Under the pieces are notes generated by a model, which was not told the DNA's origin, searched no databases, and saw only the letters and a program-made list of their open reading frames with translations. The translations under genes and the position numbers were made by a program. Positions 52,620 to 60,176 of a DNA stretch of 64,000 nucleotides are shown piece by piece. Position 1 is the stretch's first letter. Each line of letters opens with the position of its first letter. This DNA comes from Paracoccus denitrificans (GTDB lineage Bacteria; Pseudomonadota; Alphaproteobacteria; Rhodobacterales; Rhodobacteraceae): the NCBI GenBank assembly GCA_003240735.1, contig QFNE01000001.1, positions 1 through 64,000 on the forward strand. Direction: 5' to 3'.

Positions 52620-53683
52620 TCGGCACAACAGTTGAGCGGCGGCAGGATTGGGGCTTGGCCGCAGGGCTGTCCGTGGCCTTGCATCTGGGGATCGCGGCCT
52701 ATGCGTTGGGGCTGTTTCCCAGCGTGGCGCCCCGTGCCGCGCCACCCGCGCCCCTGCCCGACATCCAGATCACTTCACTGACGCTTGATCCCAGCGGGAA
52801 TGAGGTGGACGGCGCGACCGACGCACCTGATGTTGCGGTTCGGCCGGCAATCACCGATCCACCGGACGCCCCCGTGCCGACCATCCCGGCGCAGGGCCTG
52901 ACCCCGACGCCGACGACGCTGGAACCGGTCGGGCCGCAGGTTCTGACGCCGCTTGTTCCGGGGCAGATCGCGGCACTGCCGACGGTCACCCCACCCGGCG
53001 CCACCGTGCCGCCCGCACCGGTTGAAGCATCAACGGCGCCCGAAGGCGTCACTCCGGGCAGCCCGCAGGAACAGGCCTTGGCCGACATGCTGCGCCGGAT
53101 CCGGGCGCATGTCGGCGATGCCTGCGTTCTGGCCCTGCCCCAGCGGCAAGACGACGGCGGCCTTGGGATGACCGTTCTGTCCGACAGTGACCGGGGCATC
53201 GCCGCGATGGTTGATGAGGTGACGCAAGGGCTGGGTGCAAACGTCCAGACCCGTTCGGTCCTTGTCGATCCGCGCCAATGTGCGGCGGTCGCGTTCCTGC
53301 GTGCACGGCCCACCTATCCGGCCTTCGGTCTGGCCCTGGGGTCCGAGACCGCGCAGATCCCCAGTGGCGGGCGGTTGCGGGGCGAAGTGCGCAACATGGC
53401 CAACCAGTCTCTGTCGTTGTTTCTGGTCGACAGCAATGGCGTCGTGCAGGACATGCGCCGCTTCATGACCTTCACAGGCGGGCGCGCGACGTTCGATATT
53501 CCGGTGCGCAATGCGGGTCCGGCTCGCGACACCGGGCAGTTGCTGATTGCCGTCGCGACGCCCGGACGCCCCAGCACCATCGCGGCCAATATCGACAGGC
53601 TGGCGCAGGAGTTCTTTCCGCCCGTCGCCGCGCAAGTGGGTCAGGACGCGATGGTCGGCGTCCTGACCTTCGGTGTGCAGTAA
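52616..53683 (+). CDS. TonB-like inner-membrane protein with PpkA-type periplasmic domain
   Basis: 355 residues. A short cytoplasmic start and one helix (about 14-36, AAGLSVALHLGIAAYALG) are followed by a Pro/Thr-rich linker to ~150, the TonB/TolA layout. The C-terminal ~200 residues are not a canonical TonB domain. They match the periplasmic domain of PpkA: Cys170 and Cys222 are 52 residues apart, exactly as Cys483 and Cys535 in PpkA; then QC(A/P)AV(A/T)FLR and (S/W)LFLV align with no gap. Four-base overlap with ExbD paralogue 2. It probably transmits ExbBD energy or a signal to the same partner that PpkA senses. Confidence 0.82.
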   Translation: MIGTTVERRQDWGLAAGLSVALHLGIAAYALGLFPSVAPRAAPPAPLPDIQITSLTLDPSGNEVDGATDAPDVAVRPAITDPPDAPVPTIPAQGLTPTPTTLEPVGPQVLTPLVPGQIAALPTVTPPGATVPPAPVEASTAPEGVTPGSPQEQALADMLRRIRAHVGDACVLALPQRQDDGGLGMTVLSDSDRGIAAMVDEVTQGLGANVQTRSVLVDPRQCAAVAFLRARPTYPAFGLALGSETAQIPSGGRLRGEVRNMANQSLSLFLVDSNGVVQDMRRFMTFTGGRATFDIPVRNAGPARDTGQLLIAVATPGRPSTIAANIDRLAQEFFPPVAAQVGQDAMVGVLTFGVQ

Positions 53684-53908
53684 TCACCACATGTACCCGT
53701 TCAGCACGATGCTTGGCATCCGTGGCCGTTTGGGCAGATCTGACGGCACCTCGACGCCGATATCGCGCAGCAGATATTCGGATTGCGGCAATTCCTCGCG
53801 GTGCGCCCGACGCACCGGTTCGGGGTGCCACGCCTGTGGCAGAGGGCGCGTGCGGCTGTTGCGCAGGACGGGATTGCTGGTCAACGTGAAGTCAAAGAAA
53901 ACACCCAT
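53684..53908 (-). CDS. DUF1127-like small protein
   Basis: 74 residues from ATG 53908 behind AGGTG; a longer frame to 54004 lacks support. The segment RRAHREELPQSEYLLRDIGV resembles the DUF1127 (YjiS-like) motif of short Arg-rich proteins, which in alphaproteobacteria are linked to RNA turnover and phosphate or stress responses. It abuts the stop of the TonB-like gene and is divergent from a LysR regulator. Confidence 0.65.
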   Translation of the reverse strand: MGVFFDFTLTSNPVLRNSRTRPLPQAWHPEPVRRAHREELPQSEYLLRDIGVEVPSDLPKRPRMPSIVLNGYMW

Positions 53909-53923
53909 CTGAAAGCACCTTTC

Positions 53924-53948
53924 GCATAGACAGTGTTGATTGCTATGC
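53924..53948. promoter_or_regulatory. Inverted repeat between DUF1127-like and LysR genes
   Basis: GCATAG and CTATGC form perfect 6-base arms 13 bases apart in the 107-base divergent region. Dyad symmetry at this position is typical of LysR-family autoregulatory operators. The match was found by eye. Confidence 0.4.
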
Positions 53949-54015
53949 TTGAAAGATGCGCCTGCCGTGCTGGCTTTACCAACAAGCGCTTGGTCACTCT
54001 GCATAAGGACTGCTT

Positions 54016-54897
54016 ATGGATCAGACCCCGCCCCTGCCAGCCCTGCGCGTGTTCGAGGCTGCGGCTCGACATCTGTCGTTCACTGGCGCAGCCGCCGAAC
54101 TGGGCATGACACAGGCCGCCGTCAGCTATCAGATCCGGGTGTTGGAGGATCGGCTCGGCTCCGCGCTGTTTCTGCGCAAGCCGCGAGGGGTTGAGCTGAC
54201 GGCCCTTGGCGCACGGCTGGCGCGGCCCACTCATGCGGCATTCGCGCAGCTGCGCGATGCGTGGCGGCCCGATCAGCGGGGCGACATGCTGACGATTTTG
54301 ACGTTGACGACGCTGGCGGGCAGCTGGCTGTCCCAGCGGCTGGGAATATTCCAGATGGCGAACCCGAACGTGGCGGTCCGGCTGGATACCTCGGACACGC
54401 TGGTCGATTTCAATCGTGACGATGTGGACGTGGCCATCCGCCACGGTCGCGGTGACTGGCCGGGGGTGACGGCGCATCATCTGTTCGACATGACCTTTGC
54501 GCCCATGATGTCGCCCACTATGGCCAAAGGCGTGACCACAGCCGAAGACGTCTTCGCCCTTCCCTGGCTCGACCCGTCCGACCCGAACTGGCCGATCTGG
54601 CTGGCAGCCACGGGGGTCGATCACGCGCTGTGTGCGCCCCGGCCCGGTCTGATCCTTGGCACCCAGACACACGAGGCGCGTGCCGCCATGGCAGGCAGCG
54701 GGGTGGCGCTGTTGACGCCCCGGTTCTTTCAGGTGGAACTGGCGACCGGCGCGCTGGTCCAGCCTGTGCCCATCGTCGCCAGCGGCGGGACCGCCTACTG
54801 GCTGGTCTACCCGCCCGCGCGGCGAAACCGCCCGGCGATCAGGGCATTCCGCCGCTTTCTGACCGAACAGATCGCAGCGGATGCCGCAGGCGTCTGA
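54016..54897 (+). CDS. LysR-family transcriptional regulator (GcvA-like)
   Basis: 293 residues. The N-terminal helix-turn-helix (PALRVFEAAARHLSFTGAA, then MTQAAVSYQI) is typical of the GcvA/AmpR branch. The C-terminal ~200 residues form the periplasmic-binding-like effector domain. ATG 54016 follows AAGGA. It is divergent from the DUF1127-like gene, the likely local target, and convergent with bdhA six bases later. The effector is unknown. Confidence 0.92.
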   Translation: MDQTPPLPALRVFEAAARHLSFTGAAAELGMTQAAVSYQIRVLEDRLGSALFLRKPRGVELTALGARLARPTHAAFAQLRDAWRPDQRGDMLTILTLTTLAGSWLSQRLGIFQMANPNVAVRLDTSDTLVDFNRDDVDVAIRHGRGDWPGVTAHHLFDMTFAPMMSPTMAKGVTTAEDVFALPWLDPSDPNWPIWLAATGVDHALCAPRPGLILGTQTHEARAAMAGSGVALLTPRFFQVELATGALVQPVPIVASGGTAYWLVYPPARRNRPAIRAFRRFLTEQIAADAAGV

Positions 54898-54903
54898 CGC
54901 AGA

Positions 54904-55686
54904 TTACAGTGCCGTCCAGCCACCATCGACGGAAATCGTCGTGCCGGTGATCTGATCGGCCGACGGACTGCACAGAAAGACCGCCGTGCCGCCCAGCTGT
55001 TCCACCGTCGCGAAATCGCCCGACGGCTGGCGCGCCAACATGACCTTGGCGATGACGTCCTCGCGGCTCATGTTGTGGGTCTTCATCTGGTCGGGGATCT
55101 GCTTTTCGATGATCGGCGTCAGGACATAGCCGGGGCAGATCGCGTTGCAGGTGATCGGATCGGTCGCGGTTTCCAGTGCCACGACCTTGGTCAGCCCGAC
55201 GACACCGTGTTTGGCGGCGACATAGGCCGACTTGAAGGGGCTGGCGGTCAGCCCGTGGGCGGACGCGATGTTGATGATCCGGCCCCACCCGGCGCGCCGC
55301 ATCTTGGGTAGTGCTGCCGCGGTGGTGTGGAAAGATGATGAAAGGTTGATCGCGATGATGCTGTCCCATTTTTCAATCGGAAACTCATCCACCCCGGCGA
55401 CGTACTGGATGCCTGCGTTGTTGACCAGAATATCGCAGGTCCCCGCGCTTTCGATCAGGGCGCGGCATTCGTCCCCCTTGGACATGTCAGCCTGGATATA
55501 GCGGACCTGAACGCCGAATTCCTCGGCAAGGCTTTGGGCCAGGGCGTGGTCTTCGTCGGTGTCGGTAAAGCTGTTGATCACCAGATCCGCCCCGGCACCC
55601 GCCAGTCCGCGGGCCACGCCCAGACCGATGCCGCTGTTCGAACCCGTGACGACGGCTGTTTTGCCAGCCAGCGTTTTGTCTGCCAT
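54904..55686 (-). CDS. bdhA: D-3-hydroxybutyrate dehydrogenase
   Basis: 260 residues, classical short-chain dehydrogenase. TGSNSGIGLG binds NAD, NNAGIQYV and the catalytic Ser and YVAAK (Tyr-x-x-x-Lys) are present. The sequence around HGLTASPFKSAYVAAKHG and the C-terminal ITGTTISVDGGWTA fit 3-hydroxybutyrate dehydrogenase, which oxidises 3-hydroxybutyrate to acetoacetate in polyhydroxybutyrate and ketone use. It lies 77 bases downstream of a strong minus-strand terminator. Confidence 0.9.
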   Translation of the reverse strand: MADKTLAGKTAVVTGSNSGIGLGVARGLAGAGADLVINSFTDTDEDHALAQSLAEEFGVQVRYIQADMSKGDECRALIESAGTCDILVNNAGIQYVAGVDEFPIEKWDSIIAINLSSSFHTTAAALPKMRRAGWGRIINIASAHGLTASPFKSAYVAAKHGVVGLTKVVALETATDPITCNAICPGYVLTPIIEKQIPDQMKTHNMSREDVIAKVMLARQPSGDFATVEQLGGTAVFLCSPSADQITGTTISVDGGWTAL

Positions 55687-55762
55687 GTCGATCGCTCCTG
55701 CAAATCACCAAGGTGATGTCCAGACGCAGTCTGCACCGATCGCGACGCTGGTAAAGAGCCAC

Positions 55763-55788
55763 AAAAAAACGCCCGCACAAGGCGGGCG
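55763..55788 (-). terminator. Rho-independent terminator upstream of bdhA
   Basis: CGCCCGC (55770-55776) pairs with GCGGGCG (55782-55788) around a 5-base loop. The minus strand then has seven T (55763-55769). No gene to its right points this way, so it ends a short transcript of its own or is a leader attenuator of bdhA. Confidence 0.85.
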
Positions 55789-55836
55789 CTAAGTCATGAG
55801 GCAGGTTTCATACAGGCAAGAAACCTATCGAGCAGT
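55763..55836 (-). ncRNA. Candidate small RNA, about 75 nt
   Basis: On the minus strand a promoter-like pair (55843-55871) should start a transcript near 55836. It would contain a 7-bp hairpin (AGGTTTC at 55820-55826 pairing with GAAACCT at 55803-55809, minus-strand reading) and end at the terminator 55763-55788. No open frame beyond five codons is present. It could be a free trans-acting RNA or the prematurely ended leader of bdhA, whose ATG is 77 bases further on. Confidence 0.5.
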
Positions 55837-55842
55837 GCATTC

Positions 55843-55871
55843 GATATAAGCGTTTCGATTACTGAGTCCAA
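55843..55871 (-). promoter_or_regulatory. Candidate sigma-70 promoter
   Basis: Minus strand: TTGGAC (55866-55871), exactly 17 bases, TATATC (55843-55848). It points at the candidate small RNA and bdhA. Found by eye. Confidence 0.5.
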
Positions 55872-55956
55872 GTCTCAAGTTAAACGCGGTCTCGTGCGTT
55901 GGATCGGCGGCGCGATCTGGTTAAAAGCAAGGTCAAAACCGGGACAGGCGGGCAGG

Positions 55957-57825
55957 ATGCGAATCTTCAAAAACCTTAACGATTCCGCGATTGGCCGTGT
56001 TGGTTGCGTGATACTGGCCCTGACCGCAGGTGTTGCCGCAATGCCGCTGGCAAGTGATGCCGCACCGCAGCATGCCATTGCAATGTATGGAGAACCTGCC
56101 CTGCCGGAGGGGTTTTCGCACCTGCCCTATGTGAACCCTGACGCCCCCCAAGGGGGGACGATTCGACTTGCCGAACCTGGCACGTTCGATTCGCTGAAAC
56201 CGTGGGTCCTGAAGGGAAACCCTGTCTGGCCACTGTTCACCGAGCCCGGTCTGGTGGTCGAAACATTGATGTTCCGCACGCTGGACGAGCCGTTCACATT
56301 ATACGGACTTTTGGCCCAAAGCGTCGAAACCGATCCCGCGCGCACATGGGTCGAATTCACGCTGCGCGACGGGGTGCGGTTTTCCGATGGCACCCCCCTG
56401 ACCGTCGATGACGTCATGTGGTCGTTCGAAACGCTGGGGACGCAGGGCCACCCGCGCTATCTGGGCGCGTGGAAGAAGATCGCCAAGATGGAGCAGACCG
56501 GCCCCAAGACAGTCAGGTTCACCTTCACCGAGGCGGACCGCGAACTGCCCCTGTTGCTTGGCATGCGTCCGATCCTGAAAAAGGCGCAGTGGGCCGGCAA
56601 GGACTTCAGCCAATCCGGACTGGAAGCGCCCATCGGCTCGGGCCCTTATGTCATCGGGCCGGTCGACCCGGGCCGCGCCATCAGCCTGCAGAAGAACCCC
56701 GACTACTGGGGCAAGGATCTGGCCGTGAACCGCGGGCTGAACAATCTGGACACCATCCGCTATGACTACTTCGCCGATGCCAATGCCATGTTCGAGGCGT
56801 TCAAGGGCGGTGAGATCGACGTCTGGCGCGAGTTGAACGGCGCGAAATGGGCGCGCGAGTTCGGCTTTCCCGCCGTCACCGACGGGCGCATCGTCAAGGC
56901 GGAAATCCCGCATCAACGGCCGTCGGGCATCATCGGACTGGTGATGAACACACGAAACCCGATCTTTGCCGACTGGCGCGTCCGTCAGGCCATGATCGAG
57001 GCGTTCAACTTTCCATTCGTCAACCTGACGCTGGGCGGAGACAACGACCCGCGCATCAGCAGCTACTTCTCAAACTCACCCCTTGGGATGGGCCACGGCC
57101 CGGCCACGGGCCGCGAGGCGGACCTGCTGGCCCCCTTCGCAGCTGAGTTGCCACCGGGGGCGGTGGACGGTTACGCCCTGCCCGAAGGATCGGAAAAGGC
57201 ACTGGACCGCCCTGCCATCCGCCGCGCGCTGGCACTGCTGTCAGATGCGGGATGGACGATTCAGGGCGGGCGGTTGAAGAACGCCGAGGGTCAGCCCTTC
57301 GATTTCGAGATCCTGCTGAACCAGTCCGGCAGCGCGATGCGGTCGGGCAGCGAGGTGCAGCAGATCGTCAACATCTACCTCCAGGCGCTGAAACCGCTGG
57401 GCATCACGCCCCGCGTCACATCATTGGACAGCGCGCAATATGTCCAACGCACGAACCAGTTCGCGTTCGACATGTCGTGGTACGAACGTGGCCTGTCGCT
57501 GTCGCCCGGAAACGAGCAAAGCCAATACTGGGGCAGCGCCAGCGCCGACCAGCAGGGCAGCAAGAACTGGATGGGCGTCCGATCACCCGCGCTGGACGCC
57601 ATCATCGCCGAGGTCGTCAACGCCGCCACGGTCGACGACCACATCGCGGCGGTCCACGCGCTGGACCGCGTCCTGACCGCAGGGCGCTACGTCATCCCGG
57701 TATCTTTCAGCCCGGTCAGCCGTCTGGCCTATTCATCCCGACTGAAGCATCCGGACGTCATCCCGATCTATGGTGACTGGCCCGGCTTCATGCCGGAAAC
57801 CTGGTGGGTCGAGCCTGGCAACTAA
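55957..57825 (+). CDS. Family-5 ABC substrate-binding protein
   Basis: 622 residues from ATG 55957; a GTG at 55894 in the same frame would add 21 residues ahead of the signal peptide. A signal peptide runs to about residue 37 (ALTAGVAAMPLASDA). The SBP_bac_5 fold is clear: LPYVNPDAPQGGTIRLAEPG, VEFTLRDGVRFSDGTPLTVDDV and a C-terminal WYERGLSLSPGNEQ segment. These capture peptides or related solutes for an ABC importer (YejA-type resemblance). No permease or ATPase gene follows, so the partners are elsewhere. Confidence 0.88.
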   Translation: MRIFKNLNDSAIGRVGCVILALTAGVAAMPLASDAAPQHAIAMYGEPALPEGFSHLPYVNPDAPQGGTIRLAEPGTFDSLKPWVLKGNPVWPLFTEPGLVVETLMFRTLDEPFTLYGLLAQSVETDPARTWVEFTLRDGVRFSDGTPLTVDDVMWSFETLGTQGHPRYLGAWKKIAKMEQTGPKTVRFTFTEADRELPLLLGMRPILKKAQWAGKDFSQSGLEAPIGSGPYVIGPVDPGRAISLQKNPDYWGKDLAVNRGLNNLDTIRYDYFADANAMFEAFKGGEIDVWRELNGAKWAREFGFPAVTDGRIVKAEIPHQRPSGIIGLVMNTRNPIFADWRVRQAMIEAFNFPFVNLTLGGDNDPRISSYFSNSPLGMGHGPATGREADLLAPFAAELPPGAVDGYALPEGSEKALDRPAIRRALALLSDAGWTIQGGRLKNAEGQPFDFEILLNQSGSAMRSGSEVQQIVNIYLQALKPLGITPRVTSLDSAQYVQRTNQFAFDMSWYERGLSLSPGNEQSQYWGSASADQQGSKNWMGVRSPALDAIIAEVVNAATVDDHIAAVHALDRVLTAGRYVIPVSFSPVSRLAYSSRLKHPDVIPIYGDWPGFMPETWWVEPGN

Positions 57826-57893
57826 CTCATGTTTCCCGTTGGAACCCGGCGCTTCCCCGATCCGTTAGGCGCAAAACGAGCGGAGACATGTCC

Positions 57894-58235
57894 ATGAAAT
57901 GGCAACACGTGAAAGACAACTGGCCCGCCTTCTATGAGGCGATCAGTGAAAAATGGCCTGACGTGGACGAGGGGGATTTGGACGAGATCGACGGCGATCA
58001 GCGTGGGTTCATCGCCTATATCGCCCAAGTGAACGACGTGGAGCCCGAAGAAGCCCGCGAAGAAATCCGCGAATGGCTGGCGGGAGAGATTCCGTCTGAC
58101 ATCGTCATGGACCCCGCGCATGACGATCAATCCATGCGGCTGTCGAGCAAGTATGTCGGCGAAGGCGAGGACGAGTCCGACGACGACGCCCGCTTTGGCG
58201 ACGACGGCGAATACCCCGACGACGGCGACGACTGA
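57894..58235 (+). CDS. CsbD-like acidic protein
   Basis: 113 residues from ATG 57894, chosen because GGAG is eight bases upstream; ATG 57888 is too close to it. The first ~65 residues (WQHVKDNWPAFYEAISEKW, then a helix ending EEIREWLAG) follow the CsbD/YjbJ pattern of small stress-induced proteins. The tail is very rich in Asp and Glu. Function is unknown. A GC-rich stem-loop follows. Confidence 0.7.
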   Translation: MKWQHVKDNWPAFYEAISEKWPDVDEGDLDEIDGDQRGFIAYIAQVNDVEPEEAREEIREWLAGEIPSDIVMDPAHDDQSMRLSSKYVGEGEDESDDDARFGDDGEYPDDGDD

Positions 58236-58249
58236 GGGGAAACGAACGC

Positions 58250-58271
58250 GCGGGGGTTGCCCCACCCCCGC
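58250..58271 (+). terminator. Stem-loop after the CsbD-like gene
   Basis: GCGGGGGT (58250-58257) pairs perfectly with ACCCCCGC (58264-58271) around a 6-base loop. There is no T-run, so it is a weak or rho-assisted terminator at best. Confidence 0.45.
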
Positions 58272-58316
58272 CGATGGGGCTTTGTCGGGTGAACCCACAT
58301 CGCCCGAACGTTGTCC

Positions 58317-59984
58317 ATGTCCGATACGCCTAAACCAACTGCGCCCCGCGTCACGCTGCACTATGTCGCCGATGGCTATGACCCTCAGATCGGGCTGAAC
58401 GGGCGGAGGATGGCAGGTCAGTCATTCCTGCGCGCGATGGTCGAGCAGTCGCGCGGCGACCTGCATGCGGCCATCCGCAACCCGGCCGACATCCGGCGCC
58501 TGCGCAGCCTGGTCAGCGCGATCGCACCTGAGAAGTCCGTCAACACGGTGATGGAGTACGACCGCGCGATGCGCGACGCCGGCGTCCTGATGCACCCGGG
58601 CATTGGAGTGGCCGGATTGGCATGGGCTCGAATGACGCTGGGGCAGTCAAGCTATGCGATCTGCGGGATGACACACACGCTTGCCACCCGAATGGCGATG
58701 GGTGCCGTGGCAGAACTGGGCTATGCACCGATCGCACCTTGGGACGCGGTGATCTGCACCTCTCGCGCCGCGCGGTCGATGGTCAAGGCGCAGTTGGAGG
58801 TCGTCGCGGATTATCAACGACACCGCTTCGGCCCGGATGCTGTGAAAGAGACCGGACCCATGCTGCCGGTCATTCCGCTTGGCATCCACTGCGCCGATTT
58901 CGCCCCCGATGCGGGTCTGCGCGCCGGACTGCGCGAACGGCTGGGAATCGCGGATGATGCGATCTTGTGCATGGTGCTCGGACGTCTGACGATCTTTGGC
59001 AAATACGACCCGATCCCGCTTTTCATGGCGATGCAGAAAGCGGCCGACCAAAGCGGCCGCACCCTGCATCTGGCGTTGGTGGGTCAGATGCCGCAGGGCA
59101 GCTTTGCCGATGATTACAATGATGCGGCGCGGCTGATGCCGGATGTCCGTCTGCATCTGGTCGACGGATCGGCGGGGGACATGCCGCAGGCGGCATTCTC
59201 GGCCTCGGACATCTTCGTCTTTCCCATCGACAACCTTCAGGAAACATTCGGTCTTGCCCCGGTCGAGGCGATGGCTGCGGGCCTGCCCGTTGTGGCCACC
59301 GACTGGGACGGTCTGCGCGACACCATCGCGCCGGATTGCGGCTTTCTGGTGCCGACGATGACCGGCACCGCCGCGCATTCGCTGATCGAATCCCGCCGCT
59401 ATCACTGCGGCACCGACGGAGAGGCGCAGTTCCACAGCCTGACAGCCTCGATGGCGGTCTTCGATATCGAGGCGATGGCCAGCCACATTGCGCGGCTGGC
59501 GAGTGACACGACCCTGCGAAAGAAGATGGGCGAGGCGGCGGCCAGGCGCGCAGGGCAGGTCTATGACTGGTCGGTTGTCCTGCCGCAGATGCAGGCGCTT
59601 TGGGCGGAGCAGGCACGCCGCTTGGCCACGGCAGGCCCTGCCGCCCGGCAGCGGCGCGAAAACCCGATGCTGCCGTCCGCATTCGGTGTGTTCCGCGACT
59701 GGCCGACGAAACGGTTGGCGGCCACGGCGCTATTTTCCGCAGTGCTAGGCGACCGGCTGCCCACGGTCGCCGAACTGAGCAAGATGCGTCAGACCGACCG
59801 GCTGAAGCGCGCGCTGGAAACGACCAAGCTGACCGAGCGCGTTCTGAACCAGCTGCGCGCCACGCCCGAACCCATTTCGGCCCAGACACTGTCGGTGCGC
59901 ACACGGCTGTCGCCCCTCGCGGTTGAACGGATCTGCCTGTGGTTGGCGAAATATGGGCTGGTCCGGGTGGACACACGCGGCTGA
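58317..59984 (+). CDS. Family 4 glycosyltransferase with winged-helix-like C-terminus
   Basis: 555 residues from ATG 58317 (a TTG two codons upstream is possible). The GT-B fold has the retaining GT4 signature ETFGLAPVEAMAAGLPVV near residues 315-330 and IPLGI before the donor domain. After about residue 430 comes an extra ~120 residues; the last ~50 (PISAQTLSVRTRLSPLAVERI, then WLAKYGLVRV; shown in part) read like a winged helix-turn-helix. Sugar donor and acceptor are unknown. No polysaccharide cluster surrounds it. Confidence 0.82.
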   Translation: MSDTPKPTAPRVTLHYVADGYDPQIGLNGRRMAGQSFLRAMVEQSRGDLHAAIRNPADIRRLRSLVSAIAPEKSVNTVMEYDRAMRDAGVLMHPGIGVAGLAWARMTLGQSSYAICGMTHTLATRMAMGAVAELGYAPIAPWDAVICTSRAARSMVKAQLEVVADYQRHRFGPDAVKETGPMLPVIPLGIHCADFAPDAGLRAGLRERLGIADDAILCMVLGRLTIFGKYDPIPLFMAMQKAADQSGRTLHLALVGQMPQGSFADDYNDAARLMPDVRLHLVDGSAGDMPQAAFSASDIFVFPIDNLQETFGLAPVEAMAAGLPVVATDWDGLRDTIAPDCGFLVPTMTGTAAHSLIESRRYHCGTDGEAQFHSLTASMAVFDIEAMASHIARLASDTTLRKKMGEAAARRAGQVYDWSVVLPQMQALWAEQARRLATAGPAARQRRENPMLPSAFGVFRDWPTKRLAATALFSAVLGDRLPTVAELSKMRQTDRLKRALETTKLTERVLNQLRATPEPISAQTLSVRTRLSPLAVERICLWLAKYGLVRVDTRG

Positions 59985-60033
59985 GACGCGCCGCATATCG
60001 GTGCAGCCCTTCTTTCGCTGACGGCTCTTCCCG

Positions 60034-60169
60034 GCTTGCCCAGCCCTTCGCTTACGCTTCGGGCGTTCGCGGCTGGAAAAGGTCCACTGGACCTTTTCCG
60101 GGCTTGCCCAGCCCTTCGCTTACGCTTCGGGCGTTCGCGGCTGGAAAAGGTCCACTGGACCTTTTCCGG
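60034..60169 (+). repeat. Perfect 68-bp tandem duplication
   Basis: Units 60034-60101 and 60102-60169 are identical. Each contains an 11-bp perfect hairpin (GGAAAAGGTCC, ACT, GGACCTTTTCC at 60075-60099 and 60143-60167). It lies between the convergent glycosyltransferase and glyS genes, where the hairpins may terminate both. The core resembles dispersed intergenic palindromes of Paracoccus-type genomes (from memory). Confidence 0.85.
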
Positions 60170-60176
60170 GCGCCGC

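Noticed and set aside
51088..53683. Ordinary tol-pal cluster
   Set aside because: There is no tolB, pal, ybgC or ybgF, there are two ExbD genes, and the last protein lacks a TolA/TonB C-terminal domain.
60034..60169. Possible CRISPR array
   Set aside because: The two units are directly adjacent with no unique spacers, and no cas gene is present.
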